A stretch of DNA of 64,000 bases from Apoderus coryli (lineage: Eukaryota > Arthropoda > Insecta > Coleoptera > Attelabidae). Under the pieces are notes generated by a model. The model had not been told where the DNA came from. It worked only from the letters and a program-made list of their open reading frames with translations, and did not search any database. Shown piece by piece: positions 21,572 through 32,030 of this stretch. Numbering within the stretch: position 1 is the first letter of the stretch; every line of letters begins with the position of its first letter. The position numbers and the translations under genes are program-made. The DNA is taken from assembly GCA_911728435.2 (NCBI GenBank), contig OU452198.1, positions 35,555,902 through 35,619,901 on the forward strand, read 5' to 3'.

Positions 21572-22255
21572 TAGTCTTTCTAATCTTAATTTAAAATGAT
21601 ATAAAAAACCACAACTCGATACCTCTTTGTAATGTCAATACCGACCTCAGCCGTTCATAGGCTTAACTTTTCATAACAATACATGCCCTACAATATTTTA
21701 AAACTCCTTTATGTATTAACAATTAATGTTCAATGTATAACTGTTTTCCCAATTTAAAAATATTTTTAAAAACAAATATTATATTATATAATACTTACAC
21801 TTGCCACAAAATAATTCAAAACGAAAACAAACGTGTACCGCTCGTGTCACTGGTATCCTGCCGTATAAAAAAAAACTGTGTATATATATATATATATAAC
21901 TACATAGCAACTTAATACCGGCGGTGTCTGATACAGTGACTGCAAAAAGTTTAATCCACTTGAGGTATTATTAAAAATTATTATGTAATTTGATAGATCT
22001 TCTTTCATTTTATTAATCTAAGAAAAACTATTGAACAAATCATGGTTACAATATTCTGCCACAGTGTTTTACTGTCGGACACAAATTTTCTTATTTAAAT
22101 TCCACATTGATTCTTCGCCATACCATAAATATGATGTCTTATACAAAAAAAACGCTGCATGCGATGCCAATTTCTAATGTAAAGAGGCATGGGAACGGAT
22201 AACCCCGGTAGAATCGTTGAATTTATATATTTAAAATTAAGATTAGAAAGACTCT
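21572..22255 (+). mobile_element. Non-autonomous element family M, copy 1
   Basis: Ends in inverted repeats AGTCTTTCTAATCTTAATTT at 21572 and its complement at 22255. The interior has no gene. It includes CAACTCGATACCTCTTTGTA, ACACCGCCGGTATTA-type words and a Tc1-like end ATACAGTGACTGCAAAAAGT at about 21934. Copies 2 (28508-29320) and 3 (59312-60144, inverted) share these parts with indels and nested insertions. Confidence 0.6.
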
Positions 22256-22489
22256 ACCTTATAAATCCACCAAAATTTTGACACCCTCTACAAGACTTTT
22301 TCTGACACTCATAGCGCAAGGGGCGACCACTTTGGATATGAATATATGGTTTACCCACTGACCTACCTAACATAATAGTAAAGCTGTGGTGTCTGTTCTA
22401 TTGTAATTTTTAAGTTTCTAGAAAATTTTATAATTTTGCGACAAGCAATTTCAATTGATAACCTGGGATGATGAAGCTGCAAACATTTT

Positions 22490-22530
22490 GGCCAACGTTT
22501 CGTTTATTCTACATAAACTTCTTCAGGGCC
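22490..22530 (-). other. Hammerhead-like motif with perfect 4-bp stem I
   Basis: On the minus strand: GGCC, CTGAAGA, one extra A, stem GTTTAT/ATAAAC, GAAACGTT, GGCC. GGCC before the CTGANGA box pairs perfectly with GGCC after the cleavage position, and ACGT is a self-complementary minimal stem III. This is the layout known for type I hammerhead motifs of Penelope-like retroelements. The extra base before stem II departs from the canonical core, so activity is uncertain. Confidence 0.5.
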
Positions 22531-22686
22531 TCATTTAGTCATTAAAATATAAATTCAGAAATAAGTAATAAATTATAAATGTTTGTATTTTTTTTCCGTC
22601 TTTGGGTTAAAGGTTCTCGAAAACAACTTTTTTTTTAATTTTTAGCAAAATTTACATTTCGCTTGTCTAATTTTATTACTAATTTT

Positions 22687-22725
22687 TACGACGTTTCGAC
22701 GATGGTTTATCGTCTTCTTCAGGTA
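22687..22725 (-). other. Hammerhead-like motif in left direct repeat
   Basis: Minus strand: TAC, CTGAAGA, extra A, stem GACGAT/ATCGTC with AAACC loop, GAAACGTC, GTA. Stem I would be three base pairs (TAC/GTA). Stem II is six perfect pairs. Confidence 0.45.
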
Positions 22726-22859
22726 TAATTCTATTTCGCTTTTTAGCTCTCCATATCATATATATAATATAATATATATGGAGACTATTAGTTTCATGAA
22801 AAATTCTTTTTTTTAATTTCACCGGAAATACTTGTTTTTGGTCATTCTATACATAAATA

Positions 22860-24400
22860 AGTAGATTTCAAAAAATGTCTGTCCGTATCCACGAAAACGC
22901 TAAAACCGCTTAACAGATTTTAACCGAATTTGGTACAAAAATGCTATTGGACATGGCAAGGAGCTGATTAGATTTTGGGAAACATTGAGCGTAGGCAAAG
23001 GGTATAAAAGAGGGTTCAAAAATTAAAAAAATTCATAATTTTTAAACTTATCCGAAATACTGCATAATTTTTTACGCATTTAATTGAATATAACCTAAAC
23101 TATTGAACATAAAATATTATACCATATTAGCGTTCGAAAATAGTGTAAAATGGTTTAAAAAATATTTAAAAAAACGTACTTCTTAAACAGAAATATGAAC
23201 TAATTAATTATAGCTTTAATGAAATATAACCTATAAAATGTGTCATAAATAACTTACTTTCATAGGCGTTCGTAAATAGTGGAAAAGGGGTCAAAACATA
23301 AAAAATATATATTTCCTAAACTTATTCGAAATATGGAATAATTTTTCATAGTTGTGATAGAATATAACCTAATAAATGTTTCATAGAAGAATTGGTTCAC
23401 ACAGGCGTTCGAAAATAGTCTAAAAAAGGGTTAAAAACGAAAAACAAATGTTTCCCAAATGTACCAGATAAATTGGCTAATTATATATAGCTTTGATATA
23501 AGATAACCTAAACAATGCAGCAACATTTTTTTATTTACATAGGCGTTCGTAAATAGTAGACAAAGGGGTAAAATAAAAAAATATTTTAAATGTAAAATTT
23601 TGTATATTTAACTAGTTGAATTGGTGTTAACAATACACGACAAAAATTTATGTACCATAGGCGTCCGTGAAAATTCTATAAAAGGGTCAGAAAAAATTTG
23701 TATCCGTGATAACTCAAAAATCACTTAACGGATTTTAACCCCATTGGTACGAAAATACTACAGGATATTTATAGCTGGTGATTAACATTGAGCGTCTGCA
23801 AGGGGTTTAAAAGAGGGTTCAAACATTTTAAAAATCATAGTTCTTAAACTTATCCGAAATATTGAATAATTTTTTGTGCGTTTAATTAAACGTAACCTAA
23901 AATATTTAACCTAAACAATTAGACCACATTGACATTCGAAAAAAGTGTAAAATGGGGTAAAAAGTTTAGAAAAAACCAATTTCTTAAACATAGCACAAAT
24001 ATTGACTCTTTATTTATAGGTTTGATAGAATATAACCTTAATGTGTTATAATTAACTTGTTTTCATAGGCGTTCGTAAATAGTGTAAAAGGGGTCAAAAT
24101 AAAAACATATATACTTTCTAAACTTATTCGGAATACGGAATAATTTTTCACAGTTGTGATAGAATATAACCTAAAAAATGTTAAATAAATGAACTGGTTC
24201 ACACAGGCGTTCGAAAAAGGGTCAAACACGAAAAAAAAACTGTTTTTCCAAATATAACAGAAAAATTGGCTACTTATAGCTTTGATATAAGATAACCTAC
24301 AGCATGCAGCATAACAATTTTGTTTACATAGGGGTTCGTAAATAGTAGAAAAGGGGGCAAAATAAATTTTATTATAAAACTAAAAAAAAAACAATTATTT
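22860..24400 (+). repeat. Satellite-like array with higher-order period of about 820 bp
   Basis: A diverged unit of about 130 bp recurs, marked by ATAGGCGTTCGTAAATAGT, then AAAAGGGGTCAAAA, then a stretch ending ATATAACCTAA. Unit positions are near 23126, 23268, 23402, 23540, 23656, 23930, 24066, 24205 and 24330. Two sets of units each start with a distinct header, CGCTTAACAGATTTTAACC at about 22908 and CACTTAACGGATTTTAACC at about 23720, giving a higher-order repeat. A further unit, inverted, lies at 63430-63640. Confidence 0.7.
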
Positions 24401-24692
24401 TGCGTACAAGAACTTGGCCTAGAAGATCTGAAATATAAAATATGTACGTATAAATAGTGCCTCCAAAGAGAAGAAAAATTATCAAAACCCGATACTTAAA
24501 AAAAATATCTGATGTCTAAAACAAAACAAAAATTTATTAAATTTAGGTAAATGACCTTTTACACTTAAATATGGAGAGCTATTCGTGCCCCGAGGGCAAC
24601 AGTTTATTTTTTCTTCTTTGGGTTAAAAGTTCTCGAAAACAACTTTTTTTTTTTAATTTTTAGCGAAATTTACATTTCGCTTTTCTAATTTT

Positions 24693-24730
24693 ACTACGTT
24701 TCGACGATGGTTTATCGTCTTCTTCAGGTA
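24693..24730 (-). other. Hammerhead-like motif in right direct repeat
   Basis: Same as 22687-22725 except for the residue at the cleavage position (A instead of C), both acceptable in hammerheads. Stem II and the CTGAAGA and GAAAC boxes are identical between the two repeats. Confidence 0.45.
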
Positions 24731-24837
24731 TAATTCTATTTCGCTTTTTTTTTCTTGAAAATAAAATAACATTTTAAAAATATCATTGTTTAAACTATAA
24801 TCTTTTTTTAAATAAAAATACATCTGTTTCACAAAAC

Positions 24838-24910
24838 ATCACGTTTACAATCACATACCGTTTAAAACCTTTTGACAATATCTTTACACTGTATGTGATT
24901 GTAAACGTTT
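24838..24910. repeat. Hairpin with 17-bp stem
   Basis: CGTTTACAATCACATAC (from about 24842) is followed after a spacer of about 30 nt by its exact complement GTATGTGATTGTAAACG (to about 24908). It lies at the right edge of the Penelope-like unit. Confidence 0.6.
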
Positions 24911-24969
24911 CGTAATAAACATAGACAAGCGAAATGTAAACCCAAAGAAGGAAAAAAAATACAAACATT

Positions 24970-25404
24970 AAAACAAAAATGCTTCAAGAACAAAATAAGA
25001 AAGATTAATTATAAAAACAATCAATCACATCTAAAACAACAAAAATGGGTACCTAAGTGTGAGTGCCCATTTCAGATCATTTATTTCATCATCACAAGAT
25101 TTATATTAAGGAAAAAAATCAATAAATGTATAGATAACACAACACAACAGTTATTTAATTATCGAAAGAAGTACGCAACTAATTATTTACTACGACTTAC
25201 CCCATACTGTATATTATCATAACAATTTAATTAAGAATATTCACCACCGAAAAATAACGGATAATTATTGTAACTATTTATTTAAAACTGAGAAACGTTT
25301 AAAATCAATTCAAAAACCGTTCGATATGCATTCAAGTACCTGCTGACAATAATGTCGGCAAATACCGATCACGCCTCGTAATGTACCGAAGCAGCTCCCT
25401 AATA
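24970..25404. other. Single-copy stretch without gene
   Basis: AT-rich, with no supported open frame or repeat. It ends at the 7-bp duplication CCACAGC that flanks the next element. Confidence 0.3.
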
Positions 25405-25411
25405 CCACAGC

Positions 25412-28255
25412 CAAAGATTAATCTACACAATAGATAGTCAGCGTATATGGGAAGTAAAACAAAAATTGAAACTGTCTCGACACGAGCTACATCTATTAGA
25501 AAAACATGCAACCATGGAAATTATGGAAATTGTAGATGGCGTTATATGTATTGTGTTGAAATAAAATAATCATATGGGCAATGTTAGACAAGGACGAGTA
25601 TACTTTCCCCTACGAGGTGGGAGTTTGTTTTTATATTATAGGTATCATATATGTACTACTGTGCAGCAGTGTTTTTTGTTTAAAATTATATGGTATACGT
25701 ATACCTATCTACGCAAAGATTAATGTGTATGGACGAAAATAAAAGAAATTACTATAATAGTATAAATATACAGGGCTGGTTTATTAAATGTTTTAGACAA
25801 TAATTTTAAATGACTAAAATAATATTATTTTAGTCATTTAATTTTAAATTTCGGATATAAGGATGCATCAAAAAGTTATATTTAAATTATCGAAATTTGG
25901 CGTTATAGATAGGACTTCCGGTTATTACCTGATTCAGTTTTAAGGATCAAACTCAAACAGCAGATTCAACTTGTCGTTAACATTATGAAAAAATAAATAT
26001 CAGAGGCGGGTAAATTAAAGGGGCATACAGGCGTGAAATGCTACCCTAACTTTTTTATGCACATTTTTTGCGTGTGTTTCAATTCGGAGATGTAAAATCT
26101 AACAAATTATATACGTAATAAATGTATCCTTCTGTGATATTGATAGAAAGTCATCGTTATCGCGTAATATCGATTTTAAGAAATGTTAATATTAAAAAGG
26201 CTGTGCTTTTTACAAGTTGCTGAAGTAAATAAGGTTTGAAATTTCCAGCATGACAATAATTATTTAAAAAAATACGGTTTCGAAATGCAAGATGTAAAAA
26301 ATTAGAATTTTTAATCTGTTTTTAATGAAAATTTAAATCTATTGAGAAATATGGTTCAGGGTTTTTGTGAAATGTATTTTACTCCAAAGATTCTACTCAT
26401 CGATTATAACCGAATTAATTTACTCAAAAATATCTATACTAGTAAAATAACACAATTATCACAATTAGGTTCAAATTCTGCAACGCCGAATTGAAAAAAA
26501 ACTTACAGTCTCCCTAATATTGGTTTTTGTGCAATGATCATAAAACTTTAAAAAACTAACGATTTATGTAGATTGTATTGTTAACACGTTTCGTAAAAAG
26601 CTTTAAAAACCCACCAACAGGGTGTTAAAAGTATCACGACAATAACTTTTTTCATGTTTTAACAAGTACAATCGTCTGCTTCAGATTGATCCTTAAAAAC
26701 TGAATAACAGTTTCTCTATATAAAAAAATAAAACTCGTAAATATCATCCCCAAACATTTAATTTGATTACAATTACATAACACCATATTTGAAAGTAAAT
26801 AAAAAAAAACAGCATTACCTAGTTTGACAGATTTGCAAATTGCAAATCAAAGTATCTATGTATACAGGGTGTTGCATAAGTACTTGTACAAACTTTAAAG
26901 GGTGATTCTTTGACTAATTTTAAGATACAAATTTCATATGTACATGGGTCCGCTACGGCTTGGTTTTCGAGATACAGGTAGTTCAAAAAGAATATTATAT
27001 TTAGGATTATATGCTTGTTCAATAGCATCGCAATTTGGTGCAATTCGGGATACAGGTGTATTGATGACACCAGAGCTGTCAAAAGAACTAATAAAAAATA
27101 CGAAAAATAACAAAATACAAATATCATTCAAAAGACAACAATGCACATAATAGTCGGTACCAAGCCAAATAGGTAGTAGGTAAATATAGATTTATTTTGT
27201 TTCGGGCTTGGGCTTGGCACCGACTTATTGTAATCAAAACTACCCACCAAACGGATACATTTAATTTTACGCAGATGCTCAAAATGTTAACTTTCTTTCA
27301 TTAATAGAGACCTGTGAAGTGAGCTTACCTCTTACGCCCACGTATTAAGTACTAAGTTTCAGTTATCAGTTATAATTTTTTATTTTCCAAGGAAGCGAAA
27401 CGAGATATTTAAAACGGCATTGCGCCGCCCTCATGTATACCTCCGGGGGCGGCATCGAAAATCGCTACACGTCACAAACTTGTAAATGCTTAGAACTACC
27501 CCTATATCAAATTTCTATTTTCTATCTTTTTTGTTTCATACCCAAAGCCCTATTCCTACCGAACTTATTATTTACCCGAAGAAACATTAAAAAGAAGTAA
27601 AATTTAAGTACCTATACTATTATAATAGGTATACCTAATATAATATAGGTAGCACTGATAATTTTTTTATTATAGGTATTATAAGATCTACAACAATCTT
27701 GTTACATCTTTGCCACATTGTCTACGTGAAATATTTAGTCAAAAGTATGTTTCTATCTAAAAGCTTTTCATTTAACGATTGTTCGCCACTGATCATGGGA
27801 CTGGTCTAGTCTTGAAACATGTATGACATGGATTAAATATTATTATATTAAATTTAATTCATAGAGATTAGGCTTTTATTTCAATACTGTAATTGTAATA
27901 AATCACCCTGTGTGTTTCTTTTACCGACGAATTGGCAACAGCACGACACACACCACATTCGCTTGTTTTTTTTTCTACCCTCCCTGCGTATCCCCTCCAG
28001 ATTAATACAGAATTTCATCAATTTCTCTCTCTGACAATACAGCATTGCCGGTGCATATCTGTTGCAAATGATCTAAATAATTGTTATACGTTGCGTTTTG
28101 TTTTTGATATTAATAAACTACAAAACGGTTTCTGGCTGTGACAATACTGCTCTATGCTTTACACGCTAGTCTACGCCACGTAGTGGCAGGCATACTTAGA
28201 GATGTTCTGATTTTAATGCATTGGGCTGACTATCTATTGTGTAGATTAATCTTTG
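25412..28255 (+). mobile_element. DNA element with 31-bp TIRs and 7-bp target duplication, copy 1
   Basis: The termini are perfect 31-bp inverted repeats starting CAAAGATTAATCTACACAAT and ending GTCAGC. The element is 2844 bp and is flanked by the direct repeat CCACAGC (25405-25411 and 28256-28262). A near-identical inverted copy at 45545-50482 has a different 7-bp duplication (ATTGGAA), which confirms both ends. No transposase frame is present; the longest frames (about 100 codons) look like noise. The interior includes a perfect palindrome at 25808-25839, a mariner-type ATACAGGGTGTTGC word at 26866, and a hammerhead-like fragment at 27783-27826. Termini of the CA...TG type with 7-bp duplications could suggest P or Dada-type elements, but the superfamily is not assigned. 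Confidence 0.85.
27783..27826 (+). other. Hammerhead-like motif fragment inside the DNA element
   Basis: GCCA, CTGATCA (CTGATGA in relatives), one extra base, stem, then GAAACATGTA and TGAC. It is followed by a tail (TTAAATTTAATTCATAGAGAT) related to the one at 19660-19683. It is repeated in the inverted element copy at about 45974-46020. Confidence 0.35.
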
Positions 28256-28507
28256 CCACAGCTAACATGATGTGTGTATGTTAGCGGTGCTAATACGTTA
28301 ACAACAATATTTTTCCTCAAAAAAAAAAAATAATATACCTACAGCAGCATTTCACGTTTTATCAAAATGAACAGAAAACATCGATCGATATAAGCGGTAC
28401 ACAGAATATAAAATTGTAAATACAAAACACCATATTATAAAAAACAAGAAAAATAATGAGGACAAATAATGCTTACTTCTTTAGGCATAGGTATAGTGTT
28501 TCTAAAG

Positions 28508-29320
28508 TTAGTTTAAAATTATATAAAAAACTACAACTCGATACCTCTTTGTAATGTCAATACCGACCGCAGCCGTCCATAGGCGCACCCTTTTAACTTC
28601 TCAAAACAATACATGCCTTACGATATGTTAAAAATCCTTTATGTATTAACAACTGTATGTTCATTTGTATAAAAGTATACTGTATTTTTCCTTGCCGCTC
28701 CAACACGGCAACATATAAACCTACGCTGAAAAAGACTGTTTTTGTTTTTAGAAGTTTAGACATAGATGCTCACAATATAATCTTCTATAATTAAATCGAA
28801 TCAAAGTACAACCATACATGTTCATGAAATTAGAAAGCTAATGCATTATTCAAATGAATAATGACTGTCTGTATATATATATATAACTACATTGCTAATA
28901 CCGGCGGTGTCTGATACAGTGACTGCAAAAAGTATCATCCACTTGAGGTATTATTAAAAATTATGTAGTTTGATAGATCTTCTTTCATTTTATTAATCTA
29001 AGAAACACTATTGAACAGATCATGGTTACAATATCCATCCGATTATTTAGATTAATCTGAGGAAATAACACGTTGCCAAAACTTATTTGTTTCATTCATA
29101 TATTTATTTTCAAACTCCTTGTTTTTTCGATTAATCATTAACATAATACTTTTTCCAGTCACTGTAGTTACTGCGGTATCCTTTGGCAGTCATGATTTAT
29201 TATAGGTCTTATATACGAGGGAGAAATGTATCAAAAAACGCTGCATTCGATGACCTTTTATAATGTAACGAGGCATGGGAACGGATAGCCCCGATAGAAT
29301 CGTTAAATTTATTGACTTTG
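28508..29320 (+). mobile_element. Non-autonomous element family M, copy 2, with nested Tc1-like miniature element
   Basis: Shares CAACTCGATACCTCTTTGTA (about 28531), the ACATGCC word, CCGGCGGTGTCTGATACAGT and the terminal GAATCGTTAAATTTA with copies 1 and 3. Nested at 28917-29164 is a 248-bp segment starting CAGTGACTGCAAAAAGT and ending TTTTCCAGTCACTG, flanked by TA on both sides (28915-28916 and 29165-29166). That is the mark of Tc1/mariner integration. No gene. Confidence 0.55.
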
Positions 29321-29599
29321 GATACACTATACCTAATGTGATCAAAATGAATCGTATAATTAGAAGCTGTCTGTAAATTTTTAGCCGCATAGTTAATTAT
29401 TATTTCAGCATATATTAGTAGGATTGAATTGCTTTTTTTGTAGAACGCAACCTACCCTAAATATTACAGGGATGGTGTCAATGGGAGCATATATCTGTAA
29501 ATCCCAGGAAAATCATCACGGAGAAGACAGCTGGATGACATAATTCCTCTTTCATGCAATGAGTAAGAGGAGAAATATCTAGGGTTATAGTATTGCATA

Positions 29600-30125
29600 A
29601 ATAAACAGGGTGTCCGTTTCAAGTGATACCACTATTGCTATCTCAGAAACCTTAAGAGGTACGAGGTCGGTGAAATCAGAGAAAAGGTGTGATTTTTGAT
29701 CCCTATTCAGGATCCGTTTACCATATTGTCAAATTGTTCTTAGTTTCTGAGATACAAGGTGATAGTTATTTTCATATCAAAATGTCGACAGACATGCCTG
29801 ACTGATATCTTATTTTAACGGGAATGACGAACGCTTTAAGAAAAGAGAATACAAGATGCAGGTCCGTATTTAAAAAAACAATTTGATGGTAGTTGCTGAA
29901 AGACGAAACGTCAGAAGTTAAATCTAAAGTCAGAATTTTGTAGAGAAATTTAACCTAAACCACTTTCTAATGTAAACCGTATCCTGGAAAAAAATAGTTT
30001 TAAAACTATTCGACAAAATCTAATTAGGCGTTTTTCACAAATCACCCTGTATATCAGAAAGTAAGAACAATTTGACAACATGGTAAACGGATCCTGAATA
30101 GAGTTTGAAAACAACCCTGTATTAA
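29600..30125. repeat. Inverted repeat with ACAGGGTG-type ends
   Basis: The word CTATTCAGGATCCGTTTACC with the following TTGTCAAATTGTTCTTA (29701-29740) recurs inverted at about 30063-30101. The outer words AACAGGGTGTCC (29605) and AATCACCCTGTAT (about 30043) are typical of mariner-derived miniature elements. No gene. Confidence 0.5.
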
Positions 30126-31860
30126 TTTTAAGCCCTTCCGTTAAAAATAAGTTGGCGCCAAGAATAGCTCTCCATACAGAAATGTATCTTTATATTTACT
30201 TTTGTTAATAATGACCAGAGGCGTACGGTTCATGTCCCTTAATTATTTTTATTTTTATCCCCCTATTTTTTACGCCACTGGAATAAATATATTTTCTTAT
30301 TTTTTTTAATTCCCAGTTCATTTTTATTAAAAAATAAATAAAATAATATATGTATTCCAGTGGCGTAAGAAATAGGGGGATAAAAATTGTCACTAACCCC
30401 TATATCATGCTACTGGTTAATTTTTTGAAAACGTTGTCTATGTATAAATATGACTTTTCTAAAGAACATAACGGCCACGAAATTTTAGAAAATATTTAAA
30501 GGCGTTTTTGAATTATGGAAAATTTTCGAAATTGATGTAATGTTACACAGTATCTCAGGCACTTGCAGACTTTAGTTTAGCGGCAAATTCCTGCAAACTC
30601 GTTCACTTCAGACCCATGAAAGATATTACTTTTTTAAGCAAAAATGAACAGGGAATTAAAAAAAAGTTAATAAAATATATTTATTCCAGTGGCGTAAAAA
30701 ATAGAGGGATAAAAATTGCCATTAACCCCTATAGCATGCCACTGGTTAATTTTTAGAAAGATTCATTATGTCAAAATATGACTTTTATAAAGAATATATC
30801 AGTCAAAAAAAAATAGTTAAAGGCGTTTTTGAATTATGGCAAATTTTCGAATTTTTATTTGAACCTTTGACAGCCTGTATCTAGACAACTAAGCCCTTGA
30901 TTTTTTATTAAAATTTACGTTTACTACCTTTTAATGCCGGTAAAACCAAAACATACGGGAATTCATATTATGTTTGATTAATTATAATTTAGCGTTAAAT
31001 TTCAAAATCTGTTGTATTGTATTTAAACTTAAATTGTCCAAAAATGAGTGTTTAAAACATTTTAATTTTAGTTTTTAGAACGTCTTTTTTGAAATTATTA
31101 AAATAAAGCTGAAATTTAACTTAATTGTTTTTAAATAAAAAAAAATTATAAAAATGAGAGATAGTACAAAACCACCATAATAACACTGAAATACTTAAAA
31201 TATTTTGTCATATAATTAAGGGAAAACAGTGCGTCCCTTGCGTAGGTACTTGACCTGGACGCCTCTGGTCATTATTAACAAAAATAAATATAGAGATATA
31301 TTTACGTAGGGAAAGCTATTGTTTGGCAAATTGATCTGTAACAGCGCGGTGTCGGTAAGGGGAATGCAGTTGTAATAAAACATGGCTGATTTCATTCATA
31401 AAATTTCCAGCGGCGTGCATTGTAAAAGTTTAGTAATAATTAATAAACATTTATATGTTACTAAAAAATTAAAATTAATGAAAAGTTCTTCACGTGTTTG
31501 GTAAAAGCACCTACTGATATTAAGCTATAACACCCAAGAACTATTTTATTTATTTATTTGATTATTTATTTTACTTTAAATATGTACTAAAGTTTGCATA
31601 CCAAAAATGAAAATAAAACGTTCTTATAAAAAACAAAAACATTCTAAAACAACTTAACAAAATAAATTAAATACTTTGGTAATCTTGCTTGATTTAAACA
31701 AAAAAATCTAAAACAATTTAAGACTTATCGAAAATAATTAAAATAGCTTGGATCTTTTTGTTGCTTTAAATCACGTTTAGAAACTATAATTAACTGTTTT
31801 AAATATTTCGATTAAATATAACTATCATAATTAGTATTACTTTATAGAAGGTGGCAATCT
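30126..31860. repeat. Dispersed repeat family R and related inverted words
   Basis: No gene. The phrase ATTCCAGTGGCGTAA...ATAG.GGGATAAAAAT occurs at about 30355 and 30680, and inverted at about 30255 and 33745. Family R words (CTAGACAACTAAGCC at about 30888, GCCGGTAAAACC at about 30937) follow. 31300-31860 is AT-rich without recognisable content. Confidence 0.4.
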
Positions 31861-31864
31861 GTTA

Positions 31865-32030
31865 GATTTCCTCAACTTGAGCATCATCATTATCATCAGT
31901 CTCGCTGTCGTCAGCTTGTCCTCAAGTTATTATAATGTGCTCAATTTCCTCCAAAATTTTTCTTCCAACTCCTTAACATGTTGGCAAAAACTATTCCAAT
32001 CATTACTGGATATTAAGAACTTCTTTTCAT
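31865..32030 (-). pseudogene. C-terminal scrap of a Tc1/IS630-type transposase
   Basis: One minus-strand frame reads DWNSFCQHVKELEEKFW. After a frameshift another reads EEIEHIII and then an acidic tail DDSETDDNDDAQVEEI with a stop. A Trp...His-Val...Glu-Glu...Trp helix followed by an acidic C-terminus is usual at the end of DDE transposases of this superfamily. The upstream catalytic part is not recognisable here. Confidence 0.4.

Larger units (their letters stand above)
22600..24750. mobile_element. Penelope-like or retrozyme-like unit bracketed by direct repeats
   Basis: Segments 22600-22744 and 24612-24750 are direct repeats of about 145 bp (CTTTGGGTTAA, GTTCTCGAAAACAAC, TACATTTCGC, then the hammerhead-like motif and GGTATAATTCTATTTCGC). 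A partial inverted copy of the outer end lies at 24923-24968. Penelope-like elements are known for LTR-like direct repeats carrying hammerhead motifs, and the arrangement fits. No reverse transcriptase remains between the repeats, only the tandem array at 22860-24400, so this would be a non-autonomous unit. Assignment is inference. Confidence 0.45.

Noticed and set aside
26678..27146. Overlapping frames of 70-102 codons on both strands
   Set aside because: They fall inside the non-coding 7-bp-duplication element and recur in its other copy, with several frames open on both strands at once. No domain is recognisable.
27932..28141. 69-codon frame starting MATARHTPHSLVFFS
   Set aside because: Identical in both element copies only because the copies are nearly identical; no motif, and located at the element edge. 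It could be part of a transcript but there is no support.
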